Shown here: positions 47,461 through 60,245 of the stretch, in pieces | Layout of the letters: each line of letters opens with the position of its first letter | Numbering within the stretch: position 1 is the stretch's first letter | Assembly (NCBI GenBank): GCA_023653785.1 | Contig: JAMKCH010071878.1 | Span: 1 to 64,000 of the forward strand | Direction: 5' to 3' | Length of the DNA: 64,000 bases | DNA from: Ophioderma brevispina | Taxonomy: Eukaryota > Echinodermata > Ophiuroidea > Amphilepidida > Ophiodermatidae | Program-made: the position numbers and the translations under genes | Notes under the pieces: generated by a model | Told to the model about the DNA's origin: nothing | What the model saw: only the letters and a program-made list of their open reading frames with translations | Database searches by the model: none

Positions 47461-47690
47461 ATCTATAGCATTCAGACACCATCCTTAGAACCGAGGTCTA
47501 AGAAAATGGCCGGTGAAGGCTAGTCCTAGTAGTTCTTAGGATTCGTCGAAATTGCTGGTGGAGGGGAATCTAGCCATTCGAATGCAAGGAACATGGAATC
47601 TATACATTCAGGACACCACCCTTAGACACCGACGGGTCTAAGCGACTGGTGGTGAATGGTAAATTAGCATTTCGCTTTGGTAAGGGCATT
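47461..47690. repeat. Tandem duplication of a ~138-bp unit
   Basis: Two units begin ATCTATA-CATTCAG (about 47461 and 47599) and share GACACCA-CCTTAGA, GGTCTAAG and GGTGAA-GG blocks. Divergence is substantial. Non-coding. Confidence 0.65.
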
Positions 47691-47694
47691 AATA

Positions 47695-47810
47695 TGAGGC
47701 TTAAGACATCCAGGGAATTTGTAGGCTAACTGTAGTTTGCCGTAACTTTAATCAATAAATGTGGTCTATTACATGCATTTCATTAGGACTCGTACTCGTT
47801 GATAATTAAA
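47695..47810 (-). repeat. Copy of the 7.5-kb LINE-associated repeat
   Basis: Reverse-complemented, it aligns with 7495-7620. On the plus strand it reads AAGACATCCAGGGAATTTGT, TTTGCCGTAACTTTAATCAA and GACTCGTACTCGTTGAT, with the same blocks on the opposite strand near 7.5 kb. Confidence 0.75.
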
Positions 47811-47814
47811 ACCA

Positions 47815-49785
47815 CAAAGGTCACAGACGGTCAAATAAGGTGCATGCCGCGCCGCCGAGAATCAACTCTAGCGGTGTTTCCTCGTGTTACACGCCATTTC
47901 CGCGTCGTCTGCTGAATTTAATTTCGCCGGGGACATTAATTATAAAATCGTTCTGTTTACCCATAAGCGCGCTGATTTGGGCTTAATAATTTCAGGTGAG
48001 GGCCAATATATTTAAAAAGGCTTACAAACCAATGCAAAAATTGCCATTGGGAAAAATCTAGAGGGCCGCACTATTTTTCAAATGTGCCAGGTCTCTTTAA
48101 GGGAATGCTATAGAAATTAAGGCGCTGCGACAATACTTGATGTTATGTGTCTTGATCCAGAATAGTGCACAGTCTCCAAAGGGGAGCAGTTGGAATTAGA
48201 GAGCGGTCCATTTTCGGCGAAACCAGTTGGCGTTCCTTTTCGATTCCATTCAAAAAATTCATATCCCCCCCCCCAAATTAAAAAATTAATTTCCATTTAA
48301 AATTTCATTTTTCCCTCTCTCTTGATTAGAATTTTCATATTACCCCTCTGTCCACAATTTTGTGCCCTATTCCCTCTGACAATCCTGCATTCACCCTCGG
48401 TGGTAAATAATACCCCCCCCCAGAAGCAAACACAACAGCACCCTCGTGCTTCAACATGTCATATTAGTGTTGTTTGTAAAAGACAACTGAGGGTTTCGAA
48501 CATGCAAGATAGTCGATAGTTATAGTACTATCACCAACTTGTAGCTGTAGTGGTGGGAGTTTCTCAATGATTGTCGGGCACCGACTTAAGAACTTCAGTT
48601 TTATTATTATCGCATGAATTTGTTTCATTCAATTTTTTCAGATCTGTTATGCAGATTTCAGGGGCCCCTTGCAGCAGCAGGGGAACAAAAAATTATCCAA
48701 CACTCCTTGTGGCATTATTTCCAGGAGAAACGCTTTTCAATAACAAAGTTGCTAGGAATTGTCTGATAACTTACCTGTTATGTGAAATAATTAAAGGACT
48801 ATCAGTGATTGCCAAATCAGAAAATCAAATAAATCATCCAAAATCAGATAATTTGCATGTAGTAAATACTGCAAGTGAATATGAAAGGCAAACCTAATAT
48901 AAGGACAATAGCCGACATTTTAGTCATTACTATCCATACGGAACTTACTACAACACGTAATTGAATGGAATTCCTATCTTTGAAATACTGCTGTTTCTTC
49001 CTTTTGTCATTGTTATTGGAAAAAAATAAATGATGGAATTCTGCGGGCTTATTCTCACTTTTAGAATACTTCTGGAAATTTCTAATCTTTATACTCTTGG
49101 GGTAGTGCCTTTAACGAGGGAGCATGATAAATGGCCAGAAACATGGGAAGGGACATGAAGTTATAAGAGTTTCAATATTAAAAGTCTTGTGTATTTACTG
49201 AGAAGCCTCAAAGGAGGAGATGGTTTAATACAATCTGTCATTTTCTTGACATCGGCCCCTGGCAAAATCTTTTGGGATAGATATGAATTACCGAAACAAT
49301 CAGGTAGCCAAAGTCATTGTTTTTCTCACAAAGTGTGCACAGATGTACGCCTTATCGTCTCAATAACTGCAAGTCAGTATACAATCTTCTTGATGAAAGC
49401 TTAGTATTAACTTTTCGAGTGTACCACGCTAAAAGATGTGAAATTAGCTTTTATCAATTTGAAGTTCAATTTCACCCCTCTTGTAAAATCTCATATTTCC
49501 TCAACATACTGTAAGATATTAGTAGTAGTGGTGTTTACTATCAGATAATACAGATCGTAATACGTTGAGAATTTAAAGTGCAATAACAAATACTACTCAA
49601 AGAGTAAATTAGAGGAGTAGAATTTGTCTTTAAATAGTTAATTTTTATCCATTTCATACAACGTGTGATTTTATTTAATCGGAAAAATGTGGCTGGATAA
49701 TCCAGGAAAGCCTCTACAGGAAGCTTAATCCATTGGGGTCCGTTTACCAGGATGGAAATTGGACAGCCAGGGGTAAGGTAGGTAA
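47815..49785. other. Unassigned DNA with a CpG-rich patch at 47845-48000
   Basis: No gene recognised. The 47845-48000 patch is richer in CpG (GCCGCGCCGCCGAGA, CCGCGTCGTCTGC) than its surroundings and has ATTAATTATAAA nearby. C-rich runs lie at 48265-48275 and 48412-48421. Confidence 0.4.
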
Positions 49786-49789
49786 TAAC

Positions 49790-50060
49790 CTACTCTTACA
49801 TACATGCCAAGGGATGATCTCCGACGTGGGACCCGCGGCTAACGTCCCCTTCGAAGGGCGGGGTATTCTCACGGTTTGTTTGCCCAAGTCCAACTGAACC
49901 ATGGGGAGAACGAATTCCAATTAATAGATATTGTACATATTAAATCCAGAATTTAGTACCGATTAAATAACTGCAAAGGTGGTCCCGCGTGAATTGAACC
50001 GGGGACCTTTAGCACCAAAGGCTAATACCCGAACCAGTGGGTCACGCTCTTCCCCCTAAC
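49790..50060 (-). mobile_element. tRNA-headed SINE, minus-strand copy
   Basis: Reverse-complemented, the element starts near 50055 with a tRNA-like head: an A-box-like TGACCCACTGG, a well-paired anticodon-like stem CCTTT/AAAGG around 50014-50029, and a B-box-like GGTTCAATTCA (about 49992-50002). The body then follows the 11355-11640 copy: GGTACTAAATTCTGGATTT, CCATGGTTCAGTTGGA and GGGGACGTTAGCCG. The head is better preserved here than in the plus-strand copy. Confidence 0.85.
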
Positions 50061-50069
50061 CAGTGGGCC

Positions 50070-51385
50070 TACGTCATTGTAAAAAAGTTTCAACTCTGTC
50101 AGGTGTGAGCATGAAAGTATCATAAACATGGAGATGGAGAGGAAGATAAAATGTTTGAATGTTAAAAGTCTTGTTCGTCAATTACTTGAGAAGCCATCAA
50201 AAACTTTTTGGGGATGATTATGAATAAGTAAGCCAATCAAACAGCGAATTCATCCTTTCCGGCGGTTAGAGCAGCACGAAGTAACGCTCTAGTCCTCTCA
50301 TTAATTCCGTCATTTAATGTTATCCTTTTAAAACAGGACTTTCTTTGCTCGTTAAAACAATATTTGGAGATATGAGATATAACAATTGCTGTGATTCTCA
50401 TGACGCGTATTGTGCGCCACCAGTGATGCTCTTGTCAGTCCCATTTTACCGCAAGGGTCAACATTCGCCGTCCCTGTCTCAATTGGGATTAACACCCAAG
50501 TAGTGAGATATTATGTTTTAAAAAATCTTAACCATGGCTCAACGAAGGAGTCTGTTGTAATTGATAGAAATGTTTTTAGTTGACCGTCAGTAATTGCCGT
50601 TGTAGTGTGCATTTGAACGCAAAAAACATCACTTATATTGAACAAACAAGGCATTCCTTGGTGCTTTGCAACAGTGTGCTTCGCCATCCTCAAGGTAATA
50701 TAATGAAGGTATCCATGAATGAATGATGGGAATAACTATGGTATGGAGGACGTTTGTTGATTTAATTACAAATGGAGAGAAGATACATGTAGAAATGGTT
50801 AAGTAAAATATAATCATAAACGATAGAATCAATTAATTTTCTTGCATTACTACTAATGAACAACTTTTATTCTTTGTGGAAATGTAAACAGCATTTGAAA
50901 ATATGAAAGTCGGGGATAAATTTAAAACCATCAATGATTGAATGTGTTCTGCGATGCGTGCTCCGCCTTCTATAAGAGTCAATTGTTTTGTGTCCCAATA
51001 ATGCAATTAAAAAGATAGTACTCCATAAGACTCCATGTAAACATCTTTTGTGGGTCCCTAAAGTTTTACTTCAGGTCCCCAAAGAAATGCATACACTGAC
51101 ATAGGCGAGATGGACCAACCATAGTAACTCATTTGTCAGAATCTTACACGTCTTGGCAGACCTTCTGTCCATTTCCTAAAAAAAAAAAAAAAAATAAAAT
51201 ATTTCCTTATGGATTAGTAAGAAATCTAAGCTATATTTTCCAAACAAACACCCCAAATTTTACCTAAAAGATTACAGTCATATTGTTTAAAACTAAATTC
51301 TTGGGTGGCATTTTTGAATTGAGTAAAAGTAATTAAAAAGTAGTATATATTCACTTTCATATAATAATGCGAATGTGACAACACT
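50070..51385. other. Unassigned DNA
   Basis: No gene recognised. A long A-run lies at about 51179-51194. The stretch ends at the start of the segmental duplication. Confidence 0.4.
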
Positions 51386-52782
51386 GCGTAGTTGTTCAAA
51401 CCGGTATACTTTTTGACTCATCTGTAGAATGCAAATTCTTTCTGTGTCTTTCAAATTAAGGTAGTTGTTGTATTCGCACTGTGAATGAAGTACGACGCAA
51501 TATATAGAGGATGTTTGCAATTTTAACAGGTGAGAACATTAAACCATCACCGACCGTTCAAATTATTAAGTTGTGAGTAAAGCGAATGAAAAAGTAAATG
51601 ATAGAAAAACAAAGAATGAAAGTTTCTTTAATTGTATCGGATATGAATAAATCTAGCCATACTTGTGCCATGTGTTGGCAGTCTAACTACTCTAAGAGTA
51701 TCGTAATCCCTAGAATTCTATAGAGATTTATCAAACCTGTAAAAACTTGAATTTAATTTCTAATCCTAAGCATGAAGAGGAACAAATAATGGATACACAA
51801 TGGTAATAAGGCTGAAGCCTGTTTTTTTGGGGACCCATTGCCAACTGAGCAAATCCACGATAATAAACCTTTTTACACAATTGATTATATGTTCTAACAA
51901 TGTCGTCTGCCCATAATCCCCATTATGTTTCATTAACTCGGTGTGTGTAAATGGGTTTTTCTTTTTCTGGCTACGAGAGAGATTTAACATTGTCTCTTCT
52001 TTGCAAGGCCGTATAAAAGGAACCACTGTAGAGATCGAACTATGCGCTGCCAAAATGCATACTCTTTCATATTTCACTTGCAGAGGATCTTGCAAATGTT
52101 TAAATTTCCCCATCAAGCGGTTTCAGTCATTAGCTCGAACTAAGGGTATTGGTTATATGCTACTACTCTACATACTTAAGTGTAAGAATATTTAATGTTT
52201 GTATAACTGTGTTCACTGTATAATAACACAAAACCATTCCTGCACTAGACCCTTCCAAGTTTGTAATTTACATTCACTGAATAACGCATTGTAATATTTG
52301 AAAAAAGTCTTATTAAAAGTATAAAATATAATTCAGAAGCCCGGGGTCGGATCTCGAAGTAATCGTTTGGGTAATTTAATTAATTATCTGTGTAGTTTCT
52401 ACATTTGTTTTTATGTAAGTCAAGATGAGATTCTATTTTTGTTGTAATATATGAGCATATGTGACTCTAAGATCTAATATTTAGATTATCTCCATTTATG
52501 TTGAGAATTACCGTTATTATTACCATAAGTTTTTCATTAGGTGTACAGATATAATATCAAAAGTTTTGAAATCCCATTTTTCTAACTTTTCATTGAACCC
52601 TTTGTGCCTTTAAACGATCATTTTTAAATGGTTTCTATTGCTTTATCGTCTTTTTCCCCTGTTTCAATGTGTATTATTACTCACAATTGATCTGATAAAT
52701 CACACAGGCTCATATATCTCAGTTGGCCATTAGAAAACGTGTTGTATTTAATATTGGGATACCTATTTGCCTAACATTCCCT

Positions 52783-54081
52783 CAGGCATCGCTAGACATT
52801 TTGTCAGGGGGGTGTAAGTGAAGAAATGTTTTGCTGCAGTAAGAGTCCTTGGAAGCGTAGTGAGCGAATAAAACAATACAACTAACGGCGAACGGTTTTC
52901 GGGCCCACTAAGGGCCGTTGGAATTGTCCTAATAGAATGCTCTTACAGACCATTTGTTCTTGATCGTGTTGAACTGCACCCGCAAGTGCCTTGAACAAAC
53001 CGGCTCAAACCGGAAATCCATGACGGTGGGGTACAGGTGCCCGCTTTAGGGCCCCTGGCGGGGTGCAGGGGCACAGCCCCGCCGGTTCCATGGGCGGAGC
53101 CCCTGTAAGCTCTTGGATTTAAGCTATTCAAACCTTCAAAATGACCCCACTGTTTCAGGGGTAAATAATAGTAACCAATTCAAAGTACAGACCACGAGTA
53201 AAGACTGGTTGCTCACTTTGCTCACTGAGACGGCAGTATACACTGTATAACTTGTACTGCCAAAAGAGAATTGCATATAGCGAGCGCCAATGTCTTAATG
53301 GGTTGGTGCAGGATCAGAGCCCTTCTGGGGGTTCAGGGGGCGAAGCCCCCGAAGCTCTGGAGTTACACTTTTGAGGGTTAAATGGTAACCAATTCAAAGG
53401 AAACGACTGGTTTCAATCTTTTGCCCACTGAGACGGGCAGTATAACTTTGTACCGCCGAAGGGGTAACTATACACATTATAGCTAGTGCCATGTCTTTAA
53501 CGGATGCGTTGCATGAGCAGAGCCCTGCGGAGTCCATTTGCGGAGCCCCCGAAGCTCTTGGATTTTAGCTATTCGAAAGGTATTTTCGAAGGTTAGGTAT
53601 AGTCTTTAATTCAAATGACAGCCCCAGTAGACCTATCAGTTTATGGTGCGGGGGCTAGGTGAATCGATCCCTACTCAATTTTTTTTCTTGACCACGTCAG
53701 CTCCCCGACTGAAATTCCCCTTAGACTGGTAGACCAAACTGGGGATGAGCCATGGCTCCCCTCGTGTTCCAAATTTTACTTTACACCTTTTGATCACAAG
53801 TACGGTTGGCACATTAACCATTCATGATTACCGTTGGTTACCGTTGGCTTGAGGGGAAGCCAATATTTGTGATTTTGGGATTTATGTAAAGTCTGGATTT
53901 CAAGTCTCATGCGGTCTCCTTTGTTTCATTCTATACTTTCCCCTTCTCTCGTTCTTTTCTCTCTCTTATCCCCTCCTTGCTTTCTCTTCTCTTTTCCTTC
54001 TCTCTCTTCCCTTTTCTTCTTCTCTTTTTGAGGATCGCTGGGGGGGGTTTCCACCCACACCCCCCATGGCGACGCGCCTGC
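52783..54081. mobile_element. ~1.3-kb insertion with inverted ends and TTCCCT target duplication
   Basis: The insertion is absent from the matching site in the other duplicate (62630-62640). It is flanked by TTCCCT at 52777-52782 and 54082-54087. The ends CAGGCATCGCTAGAC (left) and GCAGGCGCGTCGCC (right, reverse-complemented) are similar. Internally three tandem units of 200-245 bp each carry CGGAGCCCC-GAAGCTCTTGGA-type and GTAACCAATTCAAA blocks (starting near 53095, 53340 and 53540). It has no transposase-like frame, so it is non-autonomous. A pyrimidine-rich tract lies at 53915-54025. Confidence 0.85.
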
Positions 54082-54097
54082 TTCCCTGTACTGGATG

Positions 54098-54515
54098 TGT
54101 CATTAAGAGAAGTGCTGTTATGTGTATAGGTCCTCTTCTATATGTGTTGGATATTATTTTTTGAATGGTAACAGAGCAGTCTAACTAACGGTCTCTCGAT
54201 GTTACATTACAAACGGCTTCCATATTCATCGTACCAAGTCGTGAGATTTGGCGACAGATCATTTAACGTATTTGATCCTAGGCTGTGGAACAAGCTTCCT
54301 GTTACTATTCGAGAGGCACCTTCCCCCAGTGTCTTTAAACTGCTCCCTGAAAACATATTTATTCTGATGTTTACAATTTGTTATCTTTGGAATTGGTTAG
54401 TTTTTCCTTATTATGCTGTTGGTCATGTGTTTGTAAGAATTTCGTATTTTAAGTTGTGTTTTAGGCGCTGTGTGTCTCTGTAGAGCGCCAATAAATGCAT
54501 ATGTGATTATATATA
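54098..54515 (+). mobile_element. LINE 3' end within duplication copy 1
   Basis: The coding tail contains 'VRFGDRSFNVFDPRLWNKLP' and 'SPSVFKLLPENIF' (54240-54365), the conserved C-terminus of CR1/L2-like LINE proteins. A short 3' region ending GCGCCAATAAATGCATATG follows. Relative to the other copy, about 45 bp encoding a 'GQAPSYLTDGL' segment is missing near 54140. Just downstream, 54525-54580 reads 'AVNDLEQIQRC', another LINE-like scrap. It was present before the segmental duplication. Confidence 0.85.
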
Positions 54516-55244
54516 ACATCTCGCAGCTGCTGGAAAAGCAGTAAATGACCTTGAGCAAATTCAAAGATGCATGGTTGTAGTATGAATAGGGCAACATTAT
54601 CTCCTCAACGGTGCCCAGGAACAATGATATAATGACTATCAATCATTAACGAAGCAAACTGTTTTTACTTGATTTGACAGTGAATACATCAAAACATTGT
54701 ATTCATTTAATAATATACACGTATTGTCACATGTCTCTGATTCATGTGTAATTCGATTCAATCCTGGGGCTGTTGGAGGATCATTTTGAGTACATTTGTT
54801 ATCTTCAATACAAAAAGTTTTTTCTTTGTATATTGCAACGACATGATTTCAGGGAAAAAATCAATCACATGAAGTCAATTTACATGACAGCTCTATCTCA
54901 GAAGGCGGGATATTGGCAAATCTCCGGCTTGGAAAATCTGCAATTGAGTCCTGAATTATTAAAGAGCCGCTACAGACACGATTGCGGGGGGCTTCGTTTG
55001 TCCCTTCATCTGAACAGTGGTATGGGTTATTCAGTATTACATTGACACGATGAAAGTCACAAATGAGTGATGACAATGTCTAGCACATTCATGTCAATGG
55101 ATCATTCTTTCGTAGAATGTCCACCTGGAATTCAGCTTTTAATCTGTCCACTTTTCAACTATGGAATTAGGGATGATCTTATGGATTTATCCTAATCCCC
55201 GGGTCCTAATCTCATCGTCAATCATGTTCATGATTTAAAATCTT

Positions 55245-56150
55245 GGTACCTAGTGGCATGAATGACGCAAACGTGCCGGCGGTATCGCATAACACGTTTT
55301 ATGCTAGCGCGATTTTTAAATAGCGCATGGTCAAACTAGATGTTTTTAATTCATTGTTATGATTAATATAATTCCGTCTTTCGATGTAACCACTCGATAT
55401 GTGGTCAATATTTATTTTAGAGAGTATATTATATAATATTATTCGTTGTATGGGTTTTCCTTTAAAGGTTTTCGACGATCCATGTTGAGAGGTTAAACAT
55501 TTACCCAAGAAAATCAATGCCACATTTATGTGCCGTGGATTGAGGCCAACATTCTTGCATGGCCTCACCTGAAGATCGATTGCCATTCATAAGATTTAAC
55601 TCGTTCATTGATATGAACCAGTTACCTATCTATTGATGAACATACGAAAACGTGTTGTATGGCATGTATGCGTCTAAATAGGGGAGCCCAAGACTCCTGT
55701 GAAGTTTACACAGATTGACCTATAATGAGACTCGTGTGATCTTTCCTCCCATTCGCAAAAGGCGATGGCAGAAGACACGTGTGTTTCCAGGGAAAAGTAA
55801 CACTATAGTAAAGTTCAAATTAAGTGAGATTTCTTGCATATTTCCACGTCAGTGGTATTAATATGGGGTTCAATCTCCGGCCACGCGGAGACTAGGTCTT
55901 GGTTGCCATTACAAAACATATATTGTATCCATGGTCCAAAGTTACTCTACAGAATCGGCTAACCGTAAACTGATGCATTCAGTTCTACAATGGTCTGTTA
56001 ATGATAGGACTTACGCCATGGTGTGCCCGGATGTCAAATCCTCTTTGCGCTAATCTCTTAATACAAGGTTGGCTCATGTTTTTAATGACCAAATAAAAAC
56101 TTAGTTGTGTTATGTGTGCATTGATATAAGAATGCATTATTTCTCCAATG
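55245..56150. other. Unassigned DNA
   Basis: No gene or repeat recognised between the duplication and the hairpin element. Confidence 0.4.
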
Positions 56151-56329
56151 CTGTGATAAGGAATGGTATTTTGCAGTGTCAAATGTAAGTTATGTTCAAT
56201 TCTATTACCTCTGCTGCCCATTATTGAAAATGCAGCATTCTGATTGGTCAGTTTACTGCCATTATTCTGCAATAATGGTCGCGAATGCATTTTCTCATTA
56301 TATCACACTTTTTTTGGTAATAGAATAGA

Positions 56330-56485
56330 AATAAAGGGTTTGCAGTATTATTTATGGGCTCATAATGTATCCTCGGCCGGAAAAAATTAAAATAATGGAC
56401 TCGGCTGCGCCTCGTCCATTATTTATTTTTTTCCGACCTCGGACACATTATTCGCCCATAAAGGATATTGCATCACCCTTTATTT
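56330..56485. repeat. ~156-bp near-perfect hairpin
   Basis: The left arm AAATAAAGGGT...TTTATGGGC...ATAATGT...TCGG-CGGAAAAAA...ATAATGGAC pairs along its full length with the right arm. The loop is about 15 bases (CTCGGCTGCGCCTCG). The flanks are weakly complementary as well. It is probably a MITE or foldback element end; no coding. Confidence 0.85.
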
Positions 56486-56489
56486 CTTA

Positions 56490-59400
56490 AATAACGTGTA
56501 ATGAAATAATTGCTGGCGTTTTCATCTTAGATGTTAAATAATGTATTTTATGTCAACATTTATTTACAAGCTACATTACTATAGATTGTATGAGTACCAT
56601 AAACCTTTTTACATCTGGCTATTAAAATAATTCCTCTTACCTCTCACGGTGAATGGACAGTCCTAAAACTTTTAATGAGGTCTCGATTATTTTGAAATCT
56701 ACTATAACATTATCAGCGTGTGTCAATTTTTATTGTTTTTGCGTGTCAGGCCCTGTATTTCAAAATCGTTTGATGGCGCTGTGTAGCGTTGTAGTGCATG
56801 CACCTAGTAATAAGTACATGTACAAAATCTTACTTGTCTATTTCGATGGCTTTTACTTTGCTCATTTTCACTGCATTTCAATCGTAATTTAAGTAGTATT
56901 AATATCTTTTAGACAATGTAAAGACACCTTTGAGCATTAAAAAAGAGAAGAAGTGATTCACTTGCAGCAACTACTGGACCAGTTGACAGGACAATGCCCT
57001 GAAACTTTAAGCCATGAACTCTATTGGGGCTTGACGACTCAATTTCAGCATTTACACAACCAATGGAACCCTAACACCACTGGCGAGTGCCAAATTGTGT
57101 AAAACGTTTTTCTATGGAGTGTGAGCTGCGCACTATGGTGAGATTGCGATTTATTCCGTATTGAAATACGTGTTTACACAATTTGCCACTTGACGACCCT
57201 CCTAATGCTGAGAATAAATACACAGTCTAGGCTTTATACCGTATCTTGCACTCTTCCTCACAATGGGGTTATGTTTCCCTGTGAATAAAATTAGTGTAAA
57301 ATAATTTCGTCGTTCAAATTGTCAAGAGGATCAAAATAGCACTTGAGAGTAACTTTCAACATTTTTTTCGGTCGATTTACTTACAAAGTTTCAATAAGAT
57401 TATAAAAACATTATCCGAGTTTCCCTGTGATACTTAGATCAATTACTGTGTTTTTCAATACAGCGCATCTTCTTTTCACGCATGTGCTATTGGGGTCCAT
57501 TACCAAAGACTGTTTAGCATGGCCTGTGGGTGAAGAGTGTGGCGCTTCTGATAAAATGTGAATTTTTACACACAACTACTTTAGGCTTGATAATTTCAGA
57601 AATTGAATGGAAGCACTTTCCACCCTCCTATAATGGACCCCACTTGTGTTTCAAGGTTATACCGGGGTCAAAATTTTAAATGCTCCAATCATTTTGGAAA
57701 GCACATGACTCTCTTTCTCAGATTATAAGGATTCTAAAAAGAATAGTTTGCACTATCAATGGCTTATAGTTTTGGAGCTATGGGTTTAAAAATTTTAAAA
57801 ATGGTGAACAAAAGTCAATTTAGCCGTGTGTACATGGTTAAAGTAAAAGTTCATGTGATTCAGGTATATGGGGCAAAGTGTTTCCCTCATCGCTTAAAAG
57901 GATTGAAATGAGGAATAGATGCCTTATCTGTTATGCTTAGTTTTTCACTTTTTCAACAAAATAAGGCACAGGTATTGTGGTGAAAAAAACACGTAAGATA
58001 GTCAAAATTATTCCTATATTTCATTCTATGAGCTGAACCAACAATTTGAACCATGTTACAAAAAATGGAGCAACTTGAATTTTTAACCCCTTGTACTAGC
58101 CAAATGGACTTTTTTCACATTTTTACAGTTTACCACATAATTCTAAAAAACTATAGTCATTGTAGTATTATATATACCTTTTTTTGAATCCTTGTAACAG
58201 ACAAAACATCATGCTGAGCTTTTCAACATAATCGGACCATATAAAGTTTGTACCCCTGGGCAACCTTGAAATCCAAGCTGGGCATGAAAGTGATGTTGCA
58301 AGTGCCTTCCATCAATTGTGTGATTATCCATGCATTATAAAGTAACCTGGGTGTACCCAAAATCACAATTTTATCCAGATTTGCACACTTACATATAAAC
58401 CTGTGCACTACAGGTCTCCCACTATTAAGAGAAAGTGCCGCGTCATCGTCACCATAACTTATTATACATAACGTGGCCATGGCCAAGGGAAGTTAATAAG
58501 CGAGTTTGGTCGATTTCCCTCCCCTTCTTCTCAGAGGACTCCCAGAGGATAACTTTAAATGGCCTTTAAAGTAAGTGAATATTAATTATCAATAGCGTTC
58601 GATTTCTGTCCTTATTTGGCTTTGCTTTACGCACACCTATGGCAAGTAAAATGTCCAATAAGTCGAAGACTTAATTTTTAGCCGACCAACAATTGCTTTA
58701 GAGGATTTCCATTTTTTCTTGCTTGTTGCTTTAAGTGCTTCACTATTAGAAATCTTTCTGAAAATGCAATGTAAGGTGAAATATACTCCGCTTTGCTTAA
58801 GGTTTACTCAACTTTGACTTGGATTTTAATCAAAAGAAAGAGTTGTTCCCTTTTTAATCGACATTGTGTAAAATGTATTCAATACTCTTACAGTGTAAGG
58901 TAATGTCTAACTGGTAGTGCCTCTACTGGGGCTATTTAGTTAACATTCCTATATATGCAAGCTACGTTTTATCTTTCTGCTGCATTTGATTTAACAAAAA
59001 TCCGAGCAGTATAGTTACGGTAAATCAAAGGCAGAATTCCTAGGCATTCTCGTAAATTATATTTCTTAATATCGTATGCATTTCATTGTTTTTCAGATGG
59101 CTATTTTTAACGTTTTCTTTTGTAAAAAAAATCTAGAACTTCAAAAATAAAACACCAACATTTGCGAAAATTCAAATCTTAATTAAAAAAAGGCCATTTC
59201 AGATTGTCCTGGTGTAAAAAGAGATATAGTCAACTGAACTGAATCAAATGCCCTATTCTTTACCGTTGTAGGTGGAATATGAGTCCGGCGGACTTATAAC
59301 AACGTCTACACCGGGGGTAGCATATCTCAAAAACGGAAGCTTTAATTTGAAATGGAAATAGCCCTATACATGAATTTTGGGATAATATAATGGAAATAGC

Positions 59401-60095
59401 CCCATACATGAATTTTGGGATAACATAGCAACTGTTTCATTTCTTTGATTATATTGAATTAGATCCATTCTCAGCCCACACCCCCCCTCCCCCACCCCAC
59501 AAAAAAAAGCTTGTGGTGTTATGTTTTGGCCAAAAATGATTTAAAAATTGAAAAGGCTATGTTTTCCAAAAAATCATGTGTTAGAGGCTTGTTTTAGTAC
59601 ACAAATTATAAAAAATAATTTGCCTGGAAAGCAGGAGCACCCCGGGATAAACAAAAATAAAAATCAACTGCCGCCTAATTATGCAAATGAGATGACCTTT
59701 TTATTTTCTGGCCATCAACTACTTTGCGGTCATACGTATCAATCAGTTCAAATATGAAAATCTCTGGGACTAAACACAAAAAAAATGGAAATTGACGAAG
59801 ATCATTTACCTTAAAGGACGCGGTTTGTAATGCTGAGGGTTGGTTAGATTCTGATTGCAACTTTTATGTTCGGTATGAAAACAATTTAAATCAAAGTGCA
59901 ATAGGATTGAATGGTCGCAGTTCGCCTGAGGAGGTACCGTCAGATCAAAATATATCAACAGAAAAGGCGAGGCATGAGCCAAGATCAATAGACTACCTAA
60001 TGAAATGCACACAACACAAGGCCAGAAAGTGGTATTGAAAGATGCAGGGAAAGTAAACTAAAAAAAGTATTGTCTGAAAAATCATTATAAAATTG
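56490..60095. other. Unassigned DNA with a small hairpin and a short tandem repeat
   Basis: No gene recognised. AGTGCCAAATTGTGTAAA at 57086 pairs with its reverse complement ending at 57190. At about 59355-59440 a 44-bp unit starting ATGGAAATAGCCC is duplicated in tandem. Frames at 58223-58486 and 59548-59757 show no domain. Confidence 0.4.
57086..57190. repeat. ~105-bp inverted-repeat element
   Basis: AGTGCCAAATTGTGTAAAACG (left) against AGTGGCAAATTGTGTAAACACG (right, reverse-complemented), about 20-bp arms with one mismatch and an indel. The interior is short and unpaired. Confidence 0.6.
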
Positions 60096-60245
60096 CTGGA
60101 GTGAAACAACAGTTTCAACGTGTATACTTTTTAACTAAACTCCTGTAGAATTGCAACTTCTTCTGTGTCTTTCAAATGAAGGGTAATTGTTGTTATTCGC
60201 ATTGTGAAGTGTAAGTACGACGCAAGATGATAAGAGTGTTTGGTG

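Larger units (their letters stand above)
51390..55240 (+). repeat. Segmental duplication, copy 1
   Basis: It aligns in the same orientation with 60100-63780 over the whole shared length, with many small indels but long stretches nearly identical. One such stretch is the ATACACGTATTGTCACATGT region at about 54715. It contains a LINE tail (54098-54515) that the other copy also has. It carries one private insertion (52783-54081) and lacks the 60246-61378 insertion of the other copy. No reading frame is conserved between the copies. Confidence 0.9.

Noticed and set aside
54773..55045. 90-codon open frame in duplication copy 1
   Set aside because: The matching region of copy 2 (63330-63590) carries multiple frame-disrupting indels.
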